Notes: generated from the sequence alone by a model not told the origin. 43,742 bases of DNA from Chloroflexota bacterium (GCA_018648225.1 JABGRQ010000071.1:1-43742), one strand, 5' to 3'; positions 23,944 to 33,419 are shown, counted from the stretch's first letter. Translations and numbers: made by a program.

Positions 23944-25542
23944 ATGAACTCAAAAAAACTGGTTAGTATCTTTTTTATTTTGGCAGTAGCCGTAGTTTCA
24001 TCCATCTCAATCCGCCCGGTGATGGCACAGGCCGATATTTACTACCGTTTTACGCCGACAGCTATCTATGATGATGGACAAGACCAAAGTACACTTGAAA
24101 TTTATACCAGTGGAAATATAACCAGCGTGACAATTAAACCCGATTTCGCCGATGAACCCGTCTACCAGCTTTATGACGATGGCAGCAACGGCGACCGCAC
24201 CGCTGGGGATAGTGTTTATTCTCTGGGGGGAATCAACCCATCCATGTATCCGGACGATCTTCTCTTCCCTATCGCTTATAACGACCAAAACACCGTTGAC
24301 TTGGCGACGTTGTGGCTTACGGCTACGGTTACATATACATCTGGACAGAGCGAAGAAATTAGTTTTATTGCTTTAAAAATTGTCTCACCCAAACTTATTT
24401 TTCCTGTCGAACAAGCCAGTGGGGGTCTGGCTGCCACCGAATATGCATTTTTCATCACCGATCCTGCCGGGGAAACCTACACCGGTAGTTTCCCAAATAT
24501 CACAGACTACAACGGGCCAGCGATTGCCAAGAAATTCTACTCAATTTACCCGGATGAGTTTGACTTTATCAATTTTATGGTTGTGCGCGGCGATTTAGGG
24601 ATGAAAGCTCATGCCGGTGGCCTGCGTAACCCGGCAGCAAATATCGGATTGAACCGCACCGATTACACGGCAGAATATGGCTCTCAGGGGCGTTTGCTGG
24701 CAATGATGTATTCGGGCTTTGAACTGCTGAACCATGAGGTCGGTCATGCCTGGGCTGCTTTTGCCGGAGAAACGCTGGGGATTTCGAATGGCTCACATTG
24801 GCTCGGCACCACCGATATTAACGGCGTGATGAGCGAAGGATACGAAACGCCCGATAATTTATATTTTTTCTCGCCGAATAACGATGGCACCTTCAAAGCG
24901 GGCTGGAGCGAAGCGTCATACGCCCCTCTGGAACTGTATTTAATGGGCATGATGCCCCCCGAAGAAGTTCCGGATGTGCATGTGTTGCATGATCCTGATC
25001 TGACAAACACGGAGCGCGTTACCGCAAATCGTGTGGATACCTACACGATTACAGATATTATGAACGCGGCAGGCGGGCCACGCGATCCAGCTTACCCGGC
25101 AGCTCAAACCGATTTTAACCTGGCGGTGATTCTACTCACCGATACGGAGTTCTCACCCGCTGAGTACGCGTATTATTCGTATTTATCGCGCGAATATGCT
25201 GCTCAACGTGATGGCAATGCAATGACGAATTTTTACACGGCGACGGGCGGACGCGGCACAATCACTACGCGCCTGGCCGACTGGGGATTCCCGAATACGC
25301 AGGGAGCTACAGCCTCAACGGAGGAGACTCCATTACCAGAGTCAACGCCCCTCATCGAAGCCGCGCCAACCACGCCGCCCGCACAGGAAGCAGAATCAGA
25401 CCTCCAAGAAACAGTAACCACCCCCGAGGTAGCCAGTTCATCCCGTCCGGTATGGAAATTCCCCATCTGCGCCAGTTTCACTGGGGCATTTATCCTGCCA
25501 CTTGTAGTCATATCCAGCAGGCCAAAATCACGCAAACCATAA
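23944..25542 (+). CDS. Secreted putative metalloprotease (HExxH) with C-terminal anchor
   Basis: About 532 residues. A signal peptide (LVSIFFILAVAVVSS, cleavage near VMA-QA) is followed by an Ig-like N-terminal region of about 140 residues (YDDGQDQSTLEIY, YDDGSNGDRTAGD). A later region contains H264-E-V-G-H268 in LLNHEVGHAWAAF, the zinc-protease signature. A Thr/Glu/Pro linker leads to a C-terminal hydrophobic helix with a preceding Cys (FPICASF) and an RPKSRKP tail. The ATG at 23944 has AAGGA six bases upstream; the ATG at 23938 would have no spacing. The third zinc ligand is not assigned. It probably acts at the cell surface on an unknown substrate. Confidence 0.7.
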   Translation: MNSKKLVSIFFILAVAVVSSISIRPVMAQADIYYRFTPTAIYDDGQDQSTLEIYTSGNITSVTIKPDFADEPVYQLYDDGSNGDRTAGDSVYSLGGINPSMYPDDLLFPIAYNDQNTVDLATLWLTATVTYTSGQSEEISFIALKIVSPKLIFPVEQASGGLAATEYAFFITDPAGETYTGSFPNITDYNGPAIAKKFYSIYPDEFDFINFMVVRGDLGMKAHAGGLRNPAANIGLNRTDYTAEYGSQGRLLAMMYSGFELLNHEVGHAWAAFAGETLGISNGSHWLGTTDINGVMSEGYETPDNLYFFSPNNDGTFKAGWSEASYAPLELYLMGMMPPEEVPDVHVLHDPDLTNTERVTANRVDTYTITDIMNAAGGPRDPAYPAAQTDFNLAVILLTDTEFSPAEYAYYSYLSREYAAQRDGNAMTNFYTATGGRGTITTRLADWGFPNTQGATASTEETPLPESTPLIEAAPTTPPAQEAESDLQETVTTPEVASSSRPVWKFPICASFTGAFILPLVVISSRPKSRKP

Positions 25543-25608
25543 AGGCTTGCGTAGCGGATTGAAAAGAATCATGCCATGCCTATTTCCTGAAAAGCGTTAT
25601 GTGTCACA

Positions 25609-25640
25609 GCGCTCATCGTACTGGCCTGCAATATGAGCGC
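25609..25640. repeat. 8-bp inverted repeat upstream of the large regulator
   Basis: GCGCTCAT (25609-25616) and ATGAGCGC (25633-25640) are perfect inverted copies with a 16-base spacer and no T-run. The arrangement suits a dimer-binding site more than a terminator. Confidence 0.35.
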
Positions 25641-25718
25641 GAATATCCCCACACTTGAGACGACCAACAATTCGCCAGGAATCACTACACCTGAGTAATC
25701 CCAGTACCATTCTCCTTA

Positions 25719-25746
25719 TTGCCTTGTCCGATAATTTACATATAAT
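25719..25746 (+). promoter_or_regulatory. Promoter for a leaderless regulator mRNA
   Basis: TTGCCT (25719-25724), 16-base spacer, perfect TATAAT (25741-25746). The predicted start of transcription coincides with the ATG at 25755, and no Shine-Dalgarno is present, so the mRNA is probably leaderless. Confidence 0.5.
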
Positions 25747-25754
25747 TAGTCCAT

Positions 25755-28700
25755 ATGCTAGGTACTCAGTTTCAAGTACATTTATTTGGCGCTCTATCGC
25801 TATTTCATAATGGCAAACAAATACACTTGCCAAGGTCTGTTTCCGCGCGCGCGCTATTGGTTTATTTGCTGTTGAACCGCAAAATTCCGCAGCCGCGCCT
25901 GAAGCTAATTGGGGTTTTATGGCCTGAAACCCCTGAAGGGCAGGCCCGCCGTGCGCTTACACAGGCGCTGTGGCACCTCCGCAAAGATTTACCAGGTGGC
26001 TTGCTTGAAACAGTGGCAGATCATATCCAGATTTCTCCTGAAGCCCCGCTGTGGGTAGATGCTGAGACTTTTGCATCTTTAGCAAAGAAAAATCTCAAGG
26101 TAGTTCAACACGATACCGAAAATCTTCGTCAGGCAGTTGATCTTTATCGCGGGGATTTATTAGAAGGTTTCTATGATGATTGGGTATTGGTTGAACGCGA
26201 GCACCTGCGCGAATTGTATCTGCGATCCCTGGATTTTTTGGTGGATACCGAAAAAACGGCGGGACACTACACTCAAGCATTAGACTATGCCCAAAGACTG
26301 ACCAGAGCCGATTCCTTCCGCGAATCTGCACACCGCGCAGTAATGCGTTTGCACTATGCGTTAAACCAAACTGATGCCGCTCTGAACCAATACGCCCTTT
26401 GTTGCAAAATATTGGATGATGAATTAGGGGTTGAACCGGATGAAGAAACCAAAGCCCTGGCACGCGAAATCGCCGTGCGCGCCACACAGAAAGGCAGCCC
26501 CTATTTACCTCCGGTGATTACCCCACCCGGAACCCCGTGGCAGCAAGATGATGCACAAAGCATCCAAATCCCCATCCTTGGCAGAGATGAGGAACGTGAG
26601 TATCTATTGCGACACCTGGAAAGCAGCATGGCCGCCACAGGCGGCACCGTTCTCGTGGAGGGCAGTTCCGGCGTGGGAAAAACGCGCTTGCTAGAGGCAT
26701 TTGCTCGTGATGCCGAATGGCGCGGCGCGGAAGTCCTTTGGGGGCATAGTAGTGAATCGGGTACGGCAACCCCCTACGAGGTCATCGTTAATGCGCTGAG
26801 CAGCGGGTTGACATCCTTACGGGCAAACCAACTGGCGTATGCAGTTGACGAAATCTGGCTCAGCGCGTTGGGGACAATCATCCCCAATTTGACCGATAAG
26901 TTGCAGAATTTACCGAAATTGCCAGAGATGGCCCCTGAACAGTCGCACGAACGCCTGATGAGCGCCTTCGCTATCATACTATCTGCCTGGGGGCAGATTA
27001 GGCCCTTGGTGCTCATTCTCGAGGATATTCATTGGGCTGATGAAGATAGCCTGGATTTGTTGATCGCGCAGGCGCGCCATATTACAGGGGAATATATCCT
27101 GGTGGTTGGCAGCTATCGCGGCGCAGAGGCGCGCGGCAACCCTGCCGTTTGGGAGAAGCTAGATGCCCTGGACCGAGCCGGTGTGCGTCAGCGCATTGTG
27201 CTAGACAACCTGAACGCTGACAGTTCGGGCGAATTGGTTCGGCGCGCCCTCGGGCTAACCAGTGCGGCACCGCTCTTTGAGGAGCGGTTATTCCAAGAAA
27301 CGGGCGGCAACCCCCTCTTCCTTTTGGAGACGTTACGCACTCTGCACGACGAAGGACTGCTCGCTCAGGATGAAAACGGCAAGTGGAGTACATCTTGGGA
27401 TGCAACGACCGAAGATTATGCCGAACTGCCCATCTCACCGGCGGTGGAACGCACGATCGCCCGGCGCGTAAAATTACTACCCGATTCCTTGCAACCGACT
27501 CTTCAATTGGCTGCAGTGCTGGGCAAACGTTTCCACTTCGATGAACTACATAAAACCAGCGGGGAGCAACTTCACGATTTGTTGACAAAAATCCGCCTGC
27601 TAATCCAGCATAATTTTTTAGAAGAAACCGCGCAAGGCTATCGCTTTTCACACGAAAAAATCCATCTGGTCGTTTACGAAGAGATCGATGATAAGCAGCG
27701 CACAACTCTGCATCTTCAAGTCGCACAAGCGCTTTTAAATCTATCCCCAGAACGATTTGCAGACCTGGCTTGGCATTATCAGAGTGCAGGTGATATTGAT
27801 AAGGCCGCAAATTACTACTTCCGAGCTGGTCAAAGTAGCATGGCCGTAAGTGCTTTTACGGGCGCGTTGGAATTCTTCGACCAAGCTATCGCGTTGATAG
27901 AGATAGAACCAAGTTCACTGACGACTGATGAGCATTTTGCTATGCTCACCACCCGCGCAGAAGTGCTGCGAATTTTAGGCCGGCGCGATGACCAAGCCAA
28001 AGATTTGGATACCATGAAACAATTAAGCCAGGATTCCCCTGACTTAACGCTAAAAACTCTCTTACTCACAGCATGGTTACAAACACAAACGGGTGACTAC
28101 GACAAAGCAGAAGCAAACACAGAAAAAGCCCAGGCTCTTGCCGCGCATCTGGGCAATCAGTTACAAGAAACTGAAGCGCTGATAATTGCCGGGACGATTA
28201 GGAATTGGCGCGGGCAACCGAAAGATGCAATCCCACTTTTAGAAAATGCCGTCAACCTGACTACGAGCTATGACGATTTCGACATGGAGGCGCAGGCGCG
28301 CCACGCTCTGGCGAACGCTTTACTGGGCATAAAAGATTATCGAAAAGCTCAGGCCGAAATCGAACGCGCCCTGGAAATTTACACCCGCCAGGGTAATGTG
28401 ATGGGCCAGCTTGATCAGGTTCACATTTCCGGCATTGCGCATATGGAACAAGGAGATTTTGAAACAGCCAGCAAGCTGTATCAACGTTCCATAGAACTCA
28501 GCCAAGATTTGGGCTATCTTTACGCCGAGGGCCGCGCCCAGCTTAACCTGGCGAATATTCATTTCCTCCAGGGGGATATTACGGCGGCGTTAGATGGATA
28601 TGCTCATGCAGCTGACAATTTCCAGTTAACAGGAAACCGACGCGGTGAGGCCATGACACGAGCAAACCTTGCATCGCTAAAAGCGACCGTTTTGGGCGAT

Positions 28701-29621
28701 CTCAAAGGCGCTCGTAGAGAAGTAGATGCAGCCCTGGCTGCTTTCCGCGATATGGGTGATAGTGTTGGCGAGGGGCAATGCCTGGTAGTATCGGGGGAAG
28801 TGTATCGCAGCGAGGGCAACTATAATCAAGCCATTCCTCCGATGGAAAGCGGTATTGAGAAATTACTGGCGGGGGGAGAAAAATGGATTGCCGCGCAATG
28901 TTTTCGTCCGCTGATCCTGGTTTTCATAGATAACAATCAGCCCAAACTTGCCATCGAAACCGCCGAAAGGGCTGAGCAAATCTGCAATGAGTTGGGCAAT
29001 GACGATATGCTGATGTATTGCAGCGCTCTTCGCGGCATTGCGCATCTGCATGTGAATCAGCCCGAGAAAGCGCTCCAAATCACAGAGCGAGCCATCACCA
29101 ATTGGCGCAAAGATATGGATCAGAGTTATCTCTTTCCATACTGGCACTATCAATGTCTTATCGCGAACCAGCGAATCCCAGAAGCACATCAGGCGCTGAC
29201 ACAAGCGCACCAGTTACTAATGGAAAGTCTGCGAGGGTTGTCCTCTGAGCAGCAGAGATACAGTCTCGAGAATGTACCAGAACACCACGGCATCATGACT
29301 GCCTGGGGGAAAATACAGCCCCAGAGAATCAGCATCAGCCTGCCTCAAATCGACGCGCCCACAGGGCGGCCCCTACAAAACGACGAGTATGTGGAAGTCA
29401 CCTGGACGGTAGAATCTCTAGAAGATGGCGAGATTGAAGGAAAAACGGATCTTCGGCGGCACCGCATTTTGCGCTTGCTGGTTGAAGCCGAAGTACAGGG
29501 GGCAGCCCCTACGGTGGGCGATCTTGCCGACATATTGAATGTCAGCGACCGCACCATCAAACGCGATATAGCGATCTTGCGTCAAATGGGTCATCACATT
29601 GAAACCAGGGGTAGCACTTGA
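25755..29621 (+). CDS. Large BTAD/SARP-type regulator with AAA ATPase, TPR array and C-terminal HTH
   Basis: The 1288-residue cytosolic protein begins with a winged-helix/BTAD pair (about 1-245; HLFGALSLFHNGKQIHLPRS, YRGDLLEGFYDDW). An AAA-type ATPase follows, with Walker A G303-SSGVGKT and Walker B LILE423D424IHWAD. Residues about 640-1170 are TPR repeats (for example QARHALANALLGIKDYRKAQ). The end carries an HTH (about 1240-1280; VGDLADILNVSDRTIKRDI). Such proteins are signal-integrating activators of the SARP/LAL type. Having DNA-binding domains at both ends is unusual. Two stretches near the C-terminus are encoded by GC-rich repeat-like DNA. The three lipoprotein genes downstream are plausible targets. 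The ATG is probably leaderless. Confidence 0.85.
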   Translation: MLGTQFQVHLFGALSLFHNGKQIHLPRSVSARALLVYLLLNRKIPQPRLKLIGVLWPETPEGQARRALTQALWHLRKDLPGGLLETVADHIQISPEAPLWVDAETFASLAKKNLKVVQHDTENLRQAVDLYRGDLLEGFYDDWVLVEREHLRELYLRSLDFLVDTEKTAGHYTQALDYAQRLTRADSFRESAHRAVMRLHYALNQTDAALNQYALCCKILDDELGVEPDEETKALAREIAVRATQKGSPYLPPVITPPGTPWQQDDAQSIQIPILGRDEEREYLLRHLESSMAATGGTVLVEGSSGVGKTRLLEAFARDAEWRGAEVLWGHSSESGTATPYEVIVNALSSGLTSLRANQLAYAVDEIWLSALGTIIPNLTDKLQNLPKLPEMAPEQSHERLMSAFAIILSAWGQIRPLVLILEDIHWADEDSLDLLIAQARHITGEYILVVGSYRGAEARGNPAVWEKLDALDRAGVRQRIVLDNLNADSSGELVRRALGLTSAAPLFEERLFQETGGNPLFLLETLRTLHDEGLLAQDENGKWSTSWDATTEDYAELPISPAVERTIARRVKLLPDSLQPTLQLAAVLGKRFHFDELHKTSGEQLHDLLTKIRLLIQHNFLEETAQGYRFSHEKIHLVVYEEIDDKQRTTLHLQVAQALLNLSPERFADLAWHYQSAGDIDKAANYYFRAGQSSMAVSAFTGALEFFDQAIALIEIEPSSLTTDEHFAMLTTRAEVLRILGRRDDQAKDLDTMKQLSQDSPDLTLKTLLLTAWLQTQTGDYDKAEANTEKAQALAAHLGNQLQETEALIIAGTIRNWRGQPKDAIPLLENAVNLTTSYDDFDMEAQARHALANALLGIKDYRKAQAEIERALEIYTRQGNVMGQLDQVHISGIAHMEQGDFETASKLYQRSIELSQDLGYLYAEGRAQLNLANIHFLQGDITAALDGYAHAADNFQLTGNRRGEAMTRANLASLKATVLGDLKGARREVDAALAAFRDMGDSVGEGQCLVVSGEVYRSEGNYNQAIPPMESGIEKLLAGGEKWIAAQCFRPLILVFIDNNQPKLAIETAERAEQICNELGNDDMLMYCSALRGIAHLHVNQPEKALQITERAITNWRKDMDQSYLFPYWHYQCLIANQRIPEAHQALTQAHQLLMESLRGLSSEQQRYSLENVPEHHGIMTAWGKIQPQRISISLPQIDAPTGRPLQNDEYVEVTWTVESLEDGEIEGKTDLRRHRILRLLVEAEVQGAAPTVGDLADILNVSDRTIKRDIAILRQMGHHIETRGST
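29355..29376. repeat. GC-rich repeat-like stretch in the regulator gene (copy 1)
   Basis: The block ACAGGGCGGCCCCTAC lies in frame and encodes APTGRPLQ. Its style (TAGGGGC...GCCC on the other strand) is that of dispersed intergenic repeats. Confidence 0.45.
29494..29520. repeat. GC-rich repeat-like stretch in the regulator gene (copy 2)
   Basis: ACAGGGGGCAGCCCCTAC resembles copy 1, is in frame, and encodes QGAAPTVG next to the C-terminal HTH. Confidence 0.45.
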
Positions 29622-29658
29622 CCCCATAGTCTGACCCTAAGGTTCGCTTTGGGGTCAA
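29618..29658 (+). repeat. Inverted repeat over the regulator stop codon
   Basis: TTGACCCCA (29618-29626) pairs perfectly with TGGGGTCAA (29650-29658). It may form part of the transcription end of the regulator or be a dispersed element; a stronger terminator follows. Confidence 0.5.
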
Positions 29659-29692
29659 AAATAAAAAGACAATCCTGAGACAGGTATTTTGT

Positions 29693-29724
29693 AAACTGAT
29701 GCTGAACATAAGCATCAGTTTTTT
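29693..29724 (+). terminator. Rho-independent terminator after the regulator
   Basis: A 10-bp stem (AACTGATGCT with AGCATCAGTT) with a seven-base loop is followed by TTTT. It separates the regulator from the lipoprotein genes. Confidence 0.88.
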
Positions 29725-29867
29725 GTAACCGATCAGGGCAACTATGCTATATGCACATCGATCGGCTAGAACAAGTCGGCACTGGAGAAATCCAACCCTG
29801 AGCACTTGGGTAAGCTTCACTACAGAGCTGTCATAAGAACAGTATTCGTGAACGCAGGAGCAAAAAA

Positions 29868-31343
29868 ATGCACACACAAACAGAAACATCCAAAAATAAG
29901 TTTCGAAGCGGAACGCGCATCTGGTCTATAGCGTTGTTTTTCATGTTTGTACTTAGTGCCTGCAACCTGCCCATCGGGCCATCCTCCCTATCATCCAATA
30001 ATGTTCAACCAACATTACCACCGGCTGCTGCAAACGGAGGGGAGCCCATCCAGTTGGGTCATGCACAGGAAGAAACTCAACCAACGCTGGTACAAGTTAC
30101 CCTGCCACCGCTAGCCACAACTGCGACGGTGGCCGCATCCACAGGTGCATCTGTTCCTTCACAAAATTCTTCGGAGTCATCCAGCGGAAACAGCATCCCT
30201 CACCCAACCGCAACCCCGCAACAAGACACACTCATCGGAAGCCTAGCGCAGACGCCAGGACTCGCTATCAAATCCATCAGCGCCTCGCAAACCACAATCT
30301 ATGACGGCGGATGCAGTGATGTTGGACCAACTAGTACCTTCTTCCAGTTCGAGTTGATCTCCCCAGATTTGTTAAACACGGCGCAACTCAGATTTCATTA
30401 CCTCAAGAATGGACAGGTTATCGGTCAGGATTATGGGCACAATTTCACTTATAACGGAGCCAGTACCTTCACATTTGATTCAGATTCTGTAACCAATCGG
30501 CCAGATGATTACCTGGACGGCGCAGAAGGTCAATTGGAATATTGGGCGGCCGCGCAAGACACATCTGGCAATTGGGTAGTTTCGGACCGCCAATATGTCA
30601 AAGTACTCCCCTGCTCAGTTGTAGGCTCTCCGCTCACCCCACCGCAAATTAATCAATTTATCGGTCCCAGCACCGCCTACGAAGGGGATACCGTCAAGCT
30701 GGAATGGAATGTCAGCGATGCCTCGTGCGGAGTATATCTGGATGGCAACTCCGTACACCCCAATGGGAATTTTAGCTATGTGGTCCCCGCGAATTCCGCC
30801 CCAATGACGCTTACCCATTCACTGCTGGCTCATGGCGGTGATTGCGCCAACCCTACCACAGCTACAGATACAGTTTATATCAATCTGGCTATACAATCGG
30901 TCACTTTATCTGCGCCTATCATTCAATCAGGGATGTACGATGTAGATGAAGGAAATTCCTGGTATGGCGCAATTATTGCTGGTGATGACGAACACGACCA
31001 TAAAATGACTGGCTTCGTCCAATTCGACATCAGCAGCCTGAAAAACAACGTCACTGAATTGCACAGCGCCACCTTGAATCTCGGTCCCTGTAAGCCCATC
31101 GGGCTGCCGATGCTAACCCAGCCCTTCGACATTTCGGCTGTTTCAAGCAGTCTGGGAACCACGTCGATAGGCACGTTGAAAGATTGTTCCGGTGAATTTA
31201 ATGTGAGCGGTGTGATGTTCAAGGCACTGGGTGACAATAGTGTTCAGTTTATGATCAGGCCCGCCAATGTTCATCCCGGCAACACAGCCGATCAAATCAC
31301 GTACACGCCAACGCTAACGATTGTATATACGCCGAAACCATGA
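29868..31343 (+). CDS. Lipoprotein with Ig-like and DNRLRE-type domains
   Basis: The 491-residue protein has a lipobox at LSA-C32 after a hydrophobic segment. A Thr/Ser/Pro-rich linker runs to about residue 130. Residues about 245-340 look Ig-like (PPQINQFIGPSTAYEGDTVKLEW begins it, within a longer stretch). The C-terminal 150 residues (DVDEGNSWYGA, FVQFDIS) recall DNRLRE/CBM96-type jelly-rolls, with three Cys. CAGGAG precedes the ATG. It is presumably anchored on the outer face of the membrane and binds a surface polymer or ligand. Together with the next two genes it forms a set with near-identical N-termini (ACNLP or ACNL). Confidence 0.75.
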   Translation: MHTQTETSKNKFRSGTRIWSIALFFMFVLSACNLPIGPSSLSSNNVQPTLPPAAANGGEPIQLGHAQEETQPTLVQVTLPPLATTATVAASTGASVPSQNSSESSSGNSIPHPTATPQQDTLIGSLAQTPGLAIKSISASQTTIYDGGCSDVGPTSTFFQFELISPDLLNTAQLRFHYLKNGQVIGQDYGHNFTYNGASTFTFDSDSVTNRPDDYLDGAEGQLEYWAAAQDTSGNWVVSDRQYVKVLPCSVVGSPLTPPQINQFIGPSTAYEGDTVKLEWNVSDASCGVYLDGNSVHPNGNFSYVVPANSAPMTLTHSLLAHGGDCANPTTATDTVYINLAIQSVTLSAPIIQSGMYDVDEGNSWYGAIIAGDDEHDHKMTGFVQFDISSLKNNVTELHSATLNLGPCKPIGLPMLTQPFDISAVSSSLGTTSIGTLKDCSGEFNVSGVMFKALGDNSVQFMIRPANVHPGNTADQITYTPTLTIVYTPKP

Positions 31344-31417
31344 CGTAGCAACGGGTGTGTAGCGGCGATTGTAACAACCCAACAGTGGACATTAACATCG
31401 ATGGTATGTTCCTTGAT

Positions 31418-31445
31418 TTGACACACTTTCCAATACATATATTGA
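31418..31445 (+). promoter_or_regulatory. Possible promoter for the second lipoprotein gene
   Basis: A perfect TTGACA (31418-31423), 16-base spacer and a weak TATTGA (31440-31445) about 75 bases before the ATG. Confidence 0.35.
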
Positions 31446-31518
31446 CGTTTCATACACTACTATTGAAGTTTATCCATAATTTGAAATGCGTATCGAGTAC
31501 AAAACACGGAGGATGAAA

Positions 31519-32241
31519 ATGAAATATCACAAAGAATTTCTCAATATTTTATTCGTTTTAGTTCTAGGATCGGTTGCCTGCAATCTAACAGGGCAAGCTC
31601 CCGCGGGAATTTCTGTCCCAACACCTGTTGAGCCTCCCGCACTCGCGGCGCCCAATACACCCACTACTCAAGCTATGATTGAGCCTACGATTGAACCCGT
31701 AGTCATCGCTCCAACTACCGAACCAGTAACAATTACCGCACAAATGAAGGCTGTATTTGTATCTAATAACAGCGGGTCTCTTTGCCCAAAACGATCACCT
31801 GATCTCATCGTGGGTGGGCCACCTCCCATTGTAGGTGAAATTGACGATGAGTGGCGATGTGAAGGGTATTGGACATTCGATATTTCTGGTTTACCGGCCC
31901 AGGCAACCATTCTTGCAGCGGTCTTTCAGCCGGGAAATTGCACAGTTACCGGAAACCCATTTTCTCTTGACAACCTGTACATAGGCTTCATTGATGTCGG
32001 AATCCTGGAGGTCAGCGATTACGGTGGGCCTCCCCAACAACCCACCGCTCATACAAGCTGCCCGACAACCATTGATGTTGTATCATTTGTCAAAACAAGC
32101 ATTAACCGCAATTCGAAGATGTTACAAATATTCGCAGCGTTTGATAATAGCAATTATGGCAACGGCACGGGCGATTATATCTCTTACCAGGGCAGCGCAC
32201 CGTCCTTGACGATTGAGTATAGCTATCTCACTGAAAAGTAA
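31519..32241 (+). CDS. Lipoprotein with DNRLRE-type domain
   Basis: The 240-residue protein has a short signal peptide and the lipobox GSVA-C21. A Pro/Thr linker follows, then a single domain (from about residue 85) with YWTFDISGLPAQATILAA, resembling the FVQFDISSL motif of the preceding lipoprotein, and several Cys that could pair outside the cell. The start at 31519 is preferred because GGAGG (31508-31512) lies six bases upstream; the ATG at 31513 is too close. It is 12 bases from the next lipoprotein gene. Function unknown. Confidence 0.75.
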   Translation: MKYHKEFLNILFVLVLGSVACNLTGQAPAGISVPTPVEPPALAAPNTPTTQAMIEPTIEPVVIAPTTEPVTITAQMKAVFVSNNSGSLCPKRSPDLIVGGPPPIVGEIDDEWRCEGYWTFDISGLPAQATILAAVFQPGNCTVTGNPFSLDNLYIGFIDVGILEVSDYGGPPQQPTAHTSCPTTIDVVSFVKTSINRNSKMLQIFAAFDNSNYGNGTGDYISYQGSAPSLTIEYSYLTEK

Positions 32242-32253
32242 AGGAAAAACGTC

Positions 32254-33351
32254 ATGAAAAGAACCATCGTACTACTTGTAAATATTTTAATCCTGCAAAT
32301 CATCCTGTCCGCCTGCAACCTGCCCATTGCAACAGTAACTGCCCCTCAACCATCCGATGAGCAGATCAACACCAACCAGACAGCCGAAGCGCAGTCCCAA
32401 ATCGTACAACAAACCCTGCAAGCGCAAAATAGCGGCAGCAATCTCACAATCTCCGACGTTCAGGTTTCCGTGAATACGTTTTATTATCTCAACGATACCT
32501 GCGGCCCAACGGAAGTGACGATCTCTGCCAAAGTGACCAGCAGCGCCTTGATTACAAATGCAGGTGTGCTGAGGCTATTCAATGGTGACCAGAAAGGGCC
32601 AAATGGCGGCCAGGCAGATGCAATGACACCAATTGGCAATGATCGCTATGCATTCACCATGAATAAACAAACGGATGATCTCGACTCAATTCTGCGAGAT
32701 AATTATTCGCTTGAACTCATCCTTTACGCTGAGGATACGGCCGGAAATCAGGTTGCCACAGGCGATTGGGGTGATGCCGTTGGTGATGGGCAGCCCTGGC
32801 CGCTCAACCCGATTCAGCTTCAAATCCCTACTTTGCGGCTTGAACAATGTCTTGGAAACGCGAATCAGGTAACAACAGCGCAGGCACAAGAACAGGTAAA
32901 TATACCCGCGGCAACACCCACGCCCAAACTGGAAACGCTGCCTACCAACACACCTGTAGCGCCCGCAGCCGCGCCATCCGTGCAAACCCGCTCGAATTAT
33001 GCCGAATTTGGCGATTGGTACACAACTGAAGAAACTGCCGATATGGATTTCAGCGGGGCAAAAGAACTCGCCTTTATGGCAGCCAATTCCGATTATCCAG
33101 ATCACAGCCTCGGCCAAAATGTAAGTCAGGGCGAAGGCATCATGATGGCAAGCGTATCATCGCCATCTTATGATACCTGCCGCGCCATTCCCGCATGGAA
33201 TACCGGTATCATCGTCCATACAGGAGAAACCTACTGCTATTTGACGGCGGGAGGAACCTATGGCTACTTCCACATTGACAAAATCGAGAACCGCGGCAGC
33301 GAAATTGCAAATTGGGTCATCGGGCTATCCTATACCGTCTGGGTTCCCTGA
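32254..33351 (+). CDS. Lipoprotein of unknown function
   Basis: The 365-residue protein has the lipobox LSA-C21 followed by NLPIATVTAP, a Gln/Asn-rich segment, an Ig-like region (about 60-185, VTISAKVTSSALITNAGV), a Thr/Pro linker and a C-terminal domain of about 115 residues (DMDFSGAKELAF, TYGYFHIDKI). AAAGGA precedes the ATG. Sharing operon position and N-terminal design with the two preceding lipoproteins suggests a common surface role. A strong terminator follows. I know of no enzyme family that fits. Confidence 0.72.
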   Translation: MKRTIVLLVNILILQIILSACNLPIATVTAPQPSDEQINTNQTAEAQSQIVQQTLQAQNSGSNLTISDVQVSVNTFYYLNDTCGPTEVTISAKVTSSALITNAGVLRLFNGDQKGPNGGQADAMTPIGNDRYAFTMNKQTDDLDSILRDNYSLELILYAEDTAGNQVATGDWGDAVGDGQPWPLNPIQLQIPTLRLEQCLGNANQVTTAQAQEQVNIPAATPTPKLETLPTNTPVAPAAAPSVQTRSNYAEFGDWYTTEETADMDFSGAKELAFMAANSDYPDHSLGQNVSQGEGIMMASVSSPSYDTCRAIPAWNTGIIVHTGETYCYLTAGGTYGYFHIDKIENRGSEIANWVIGLSYTVWVP

Positions 33352-33359
33352 TGAACAGT

Positions 33360-33401
33360 GAAGAACTCCGAGGGCTACGCGGCCTCGGAGTTCTTCTTTT
33401 T
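33360..33401 (+). terminator. Rho-independent terminator of the lipoprotein operon
   Basis: A 14-bp perfect stem (33360-33373 with 33383-33396) followed by TTTT. Confidence 0.92.
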
Positions 33402-33419
33402 CGGGGGTATACTTAAATT

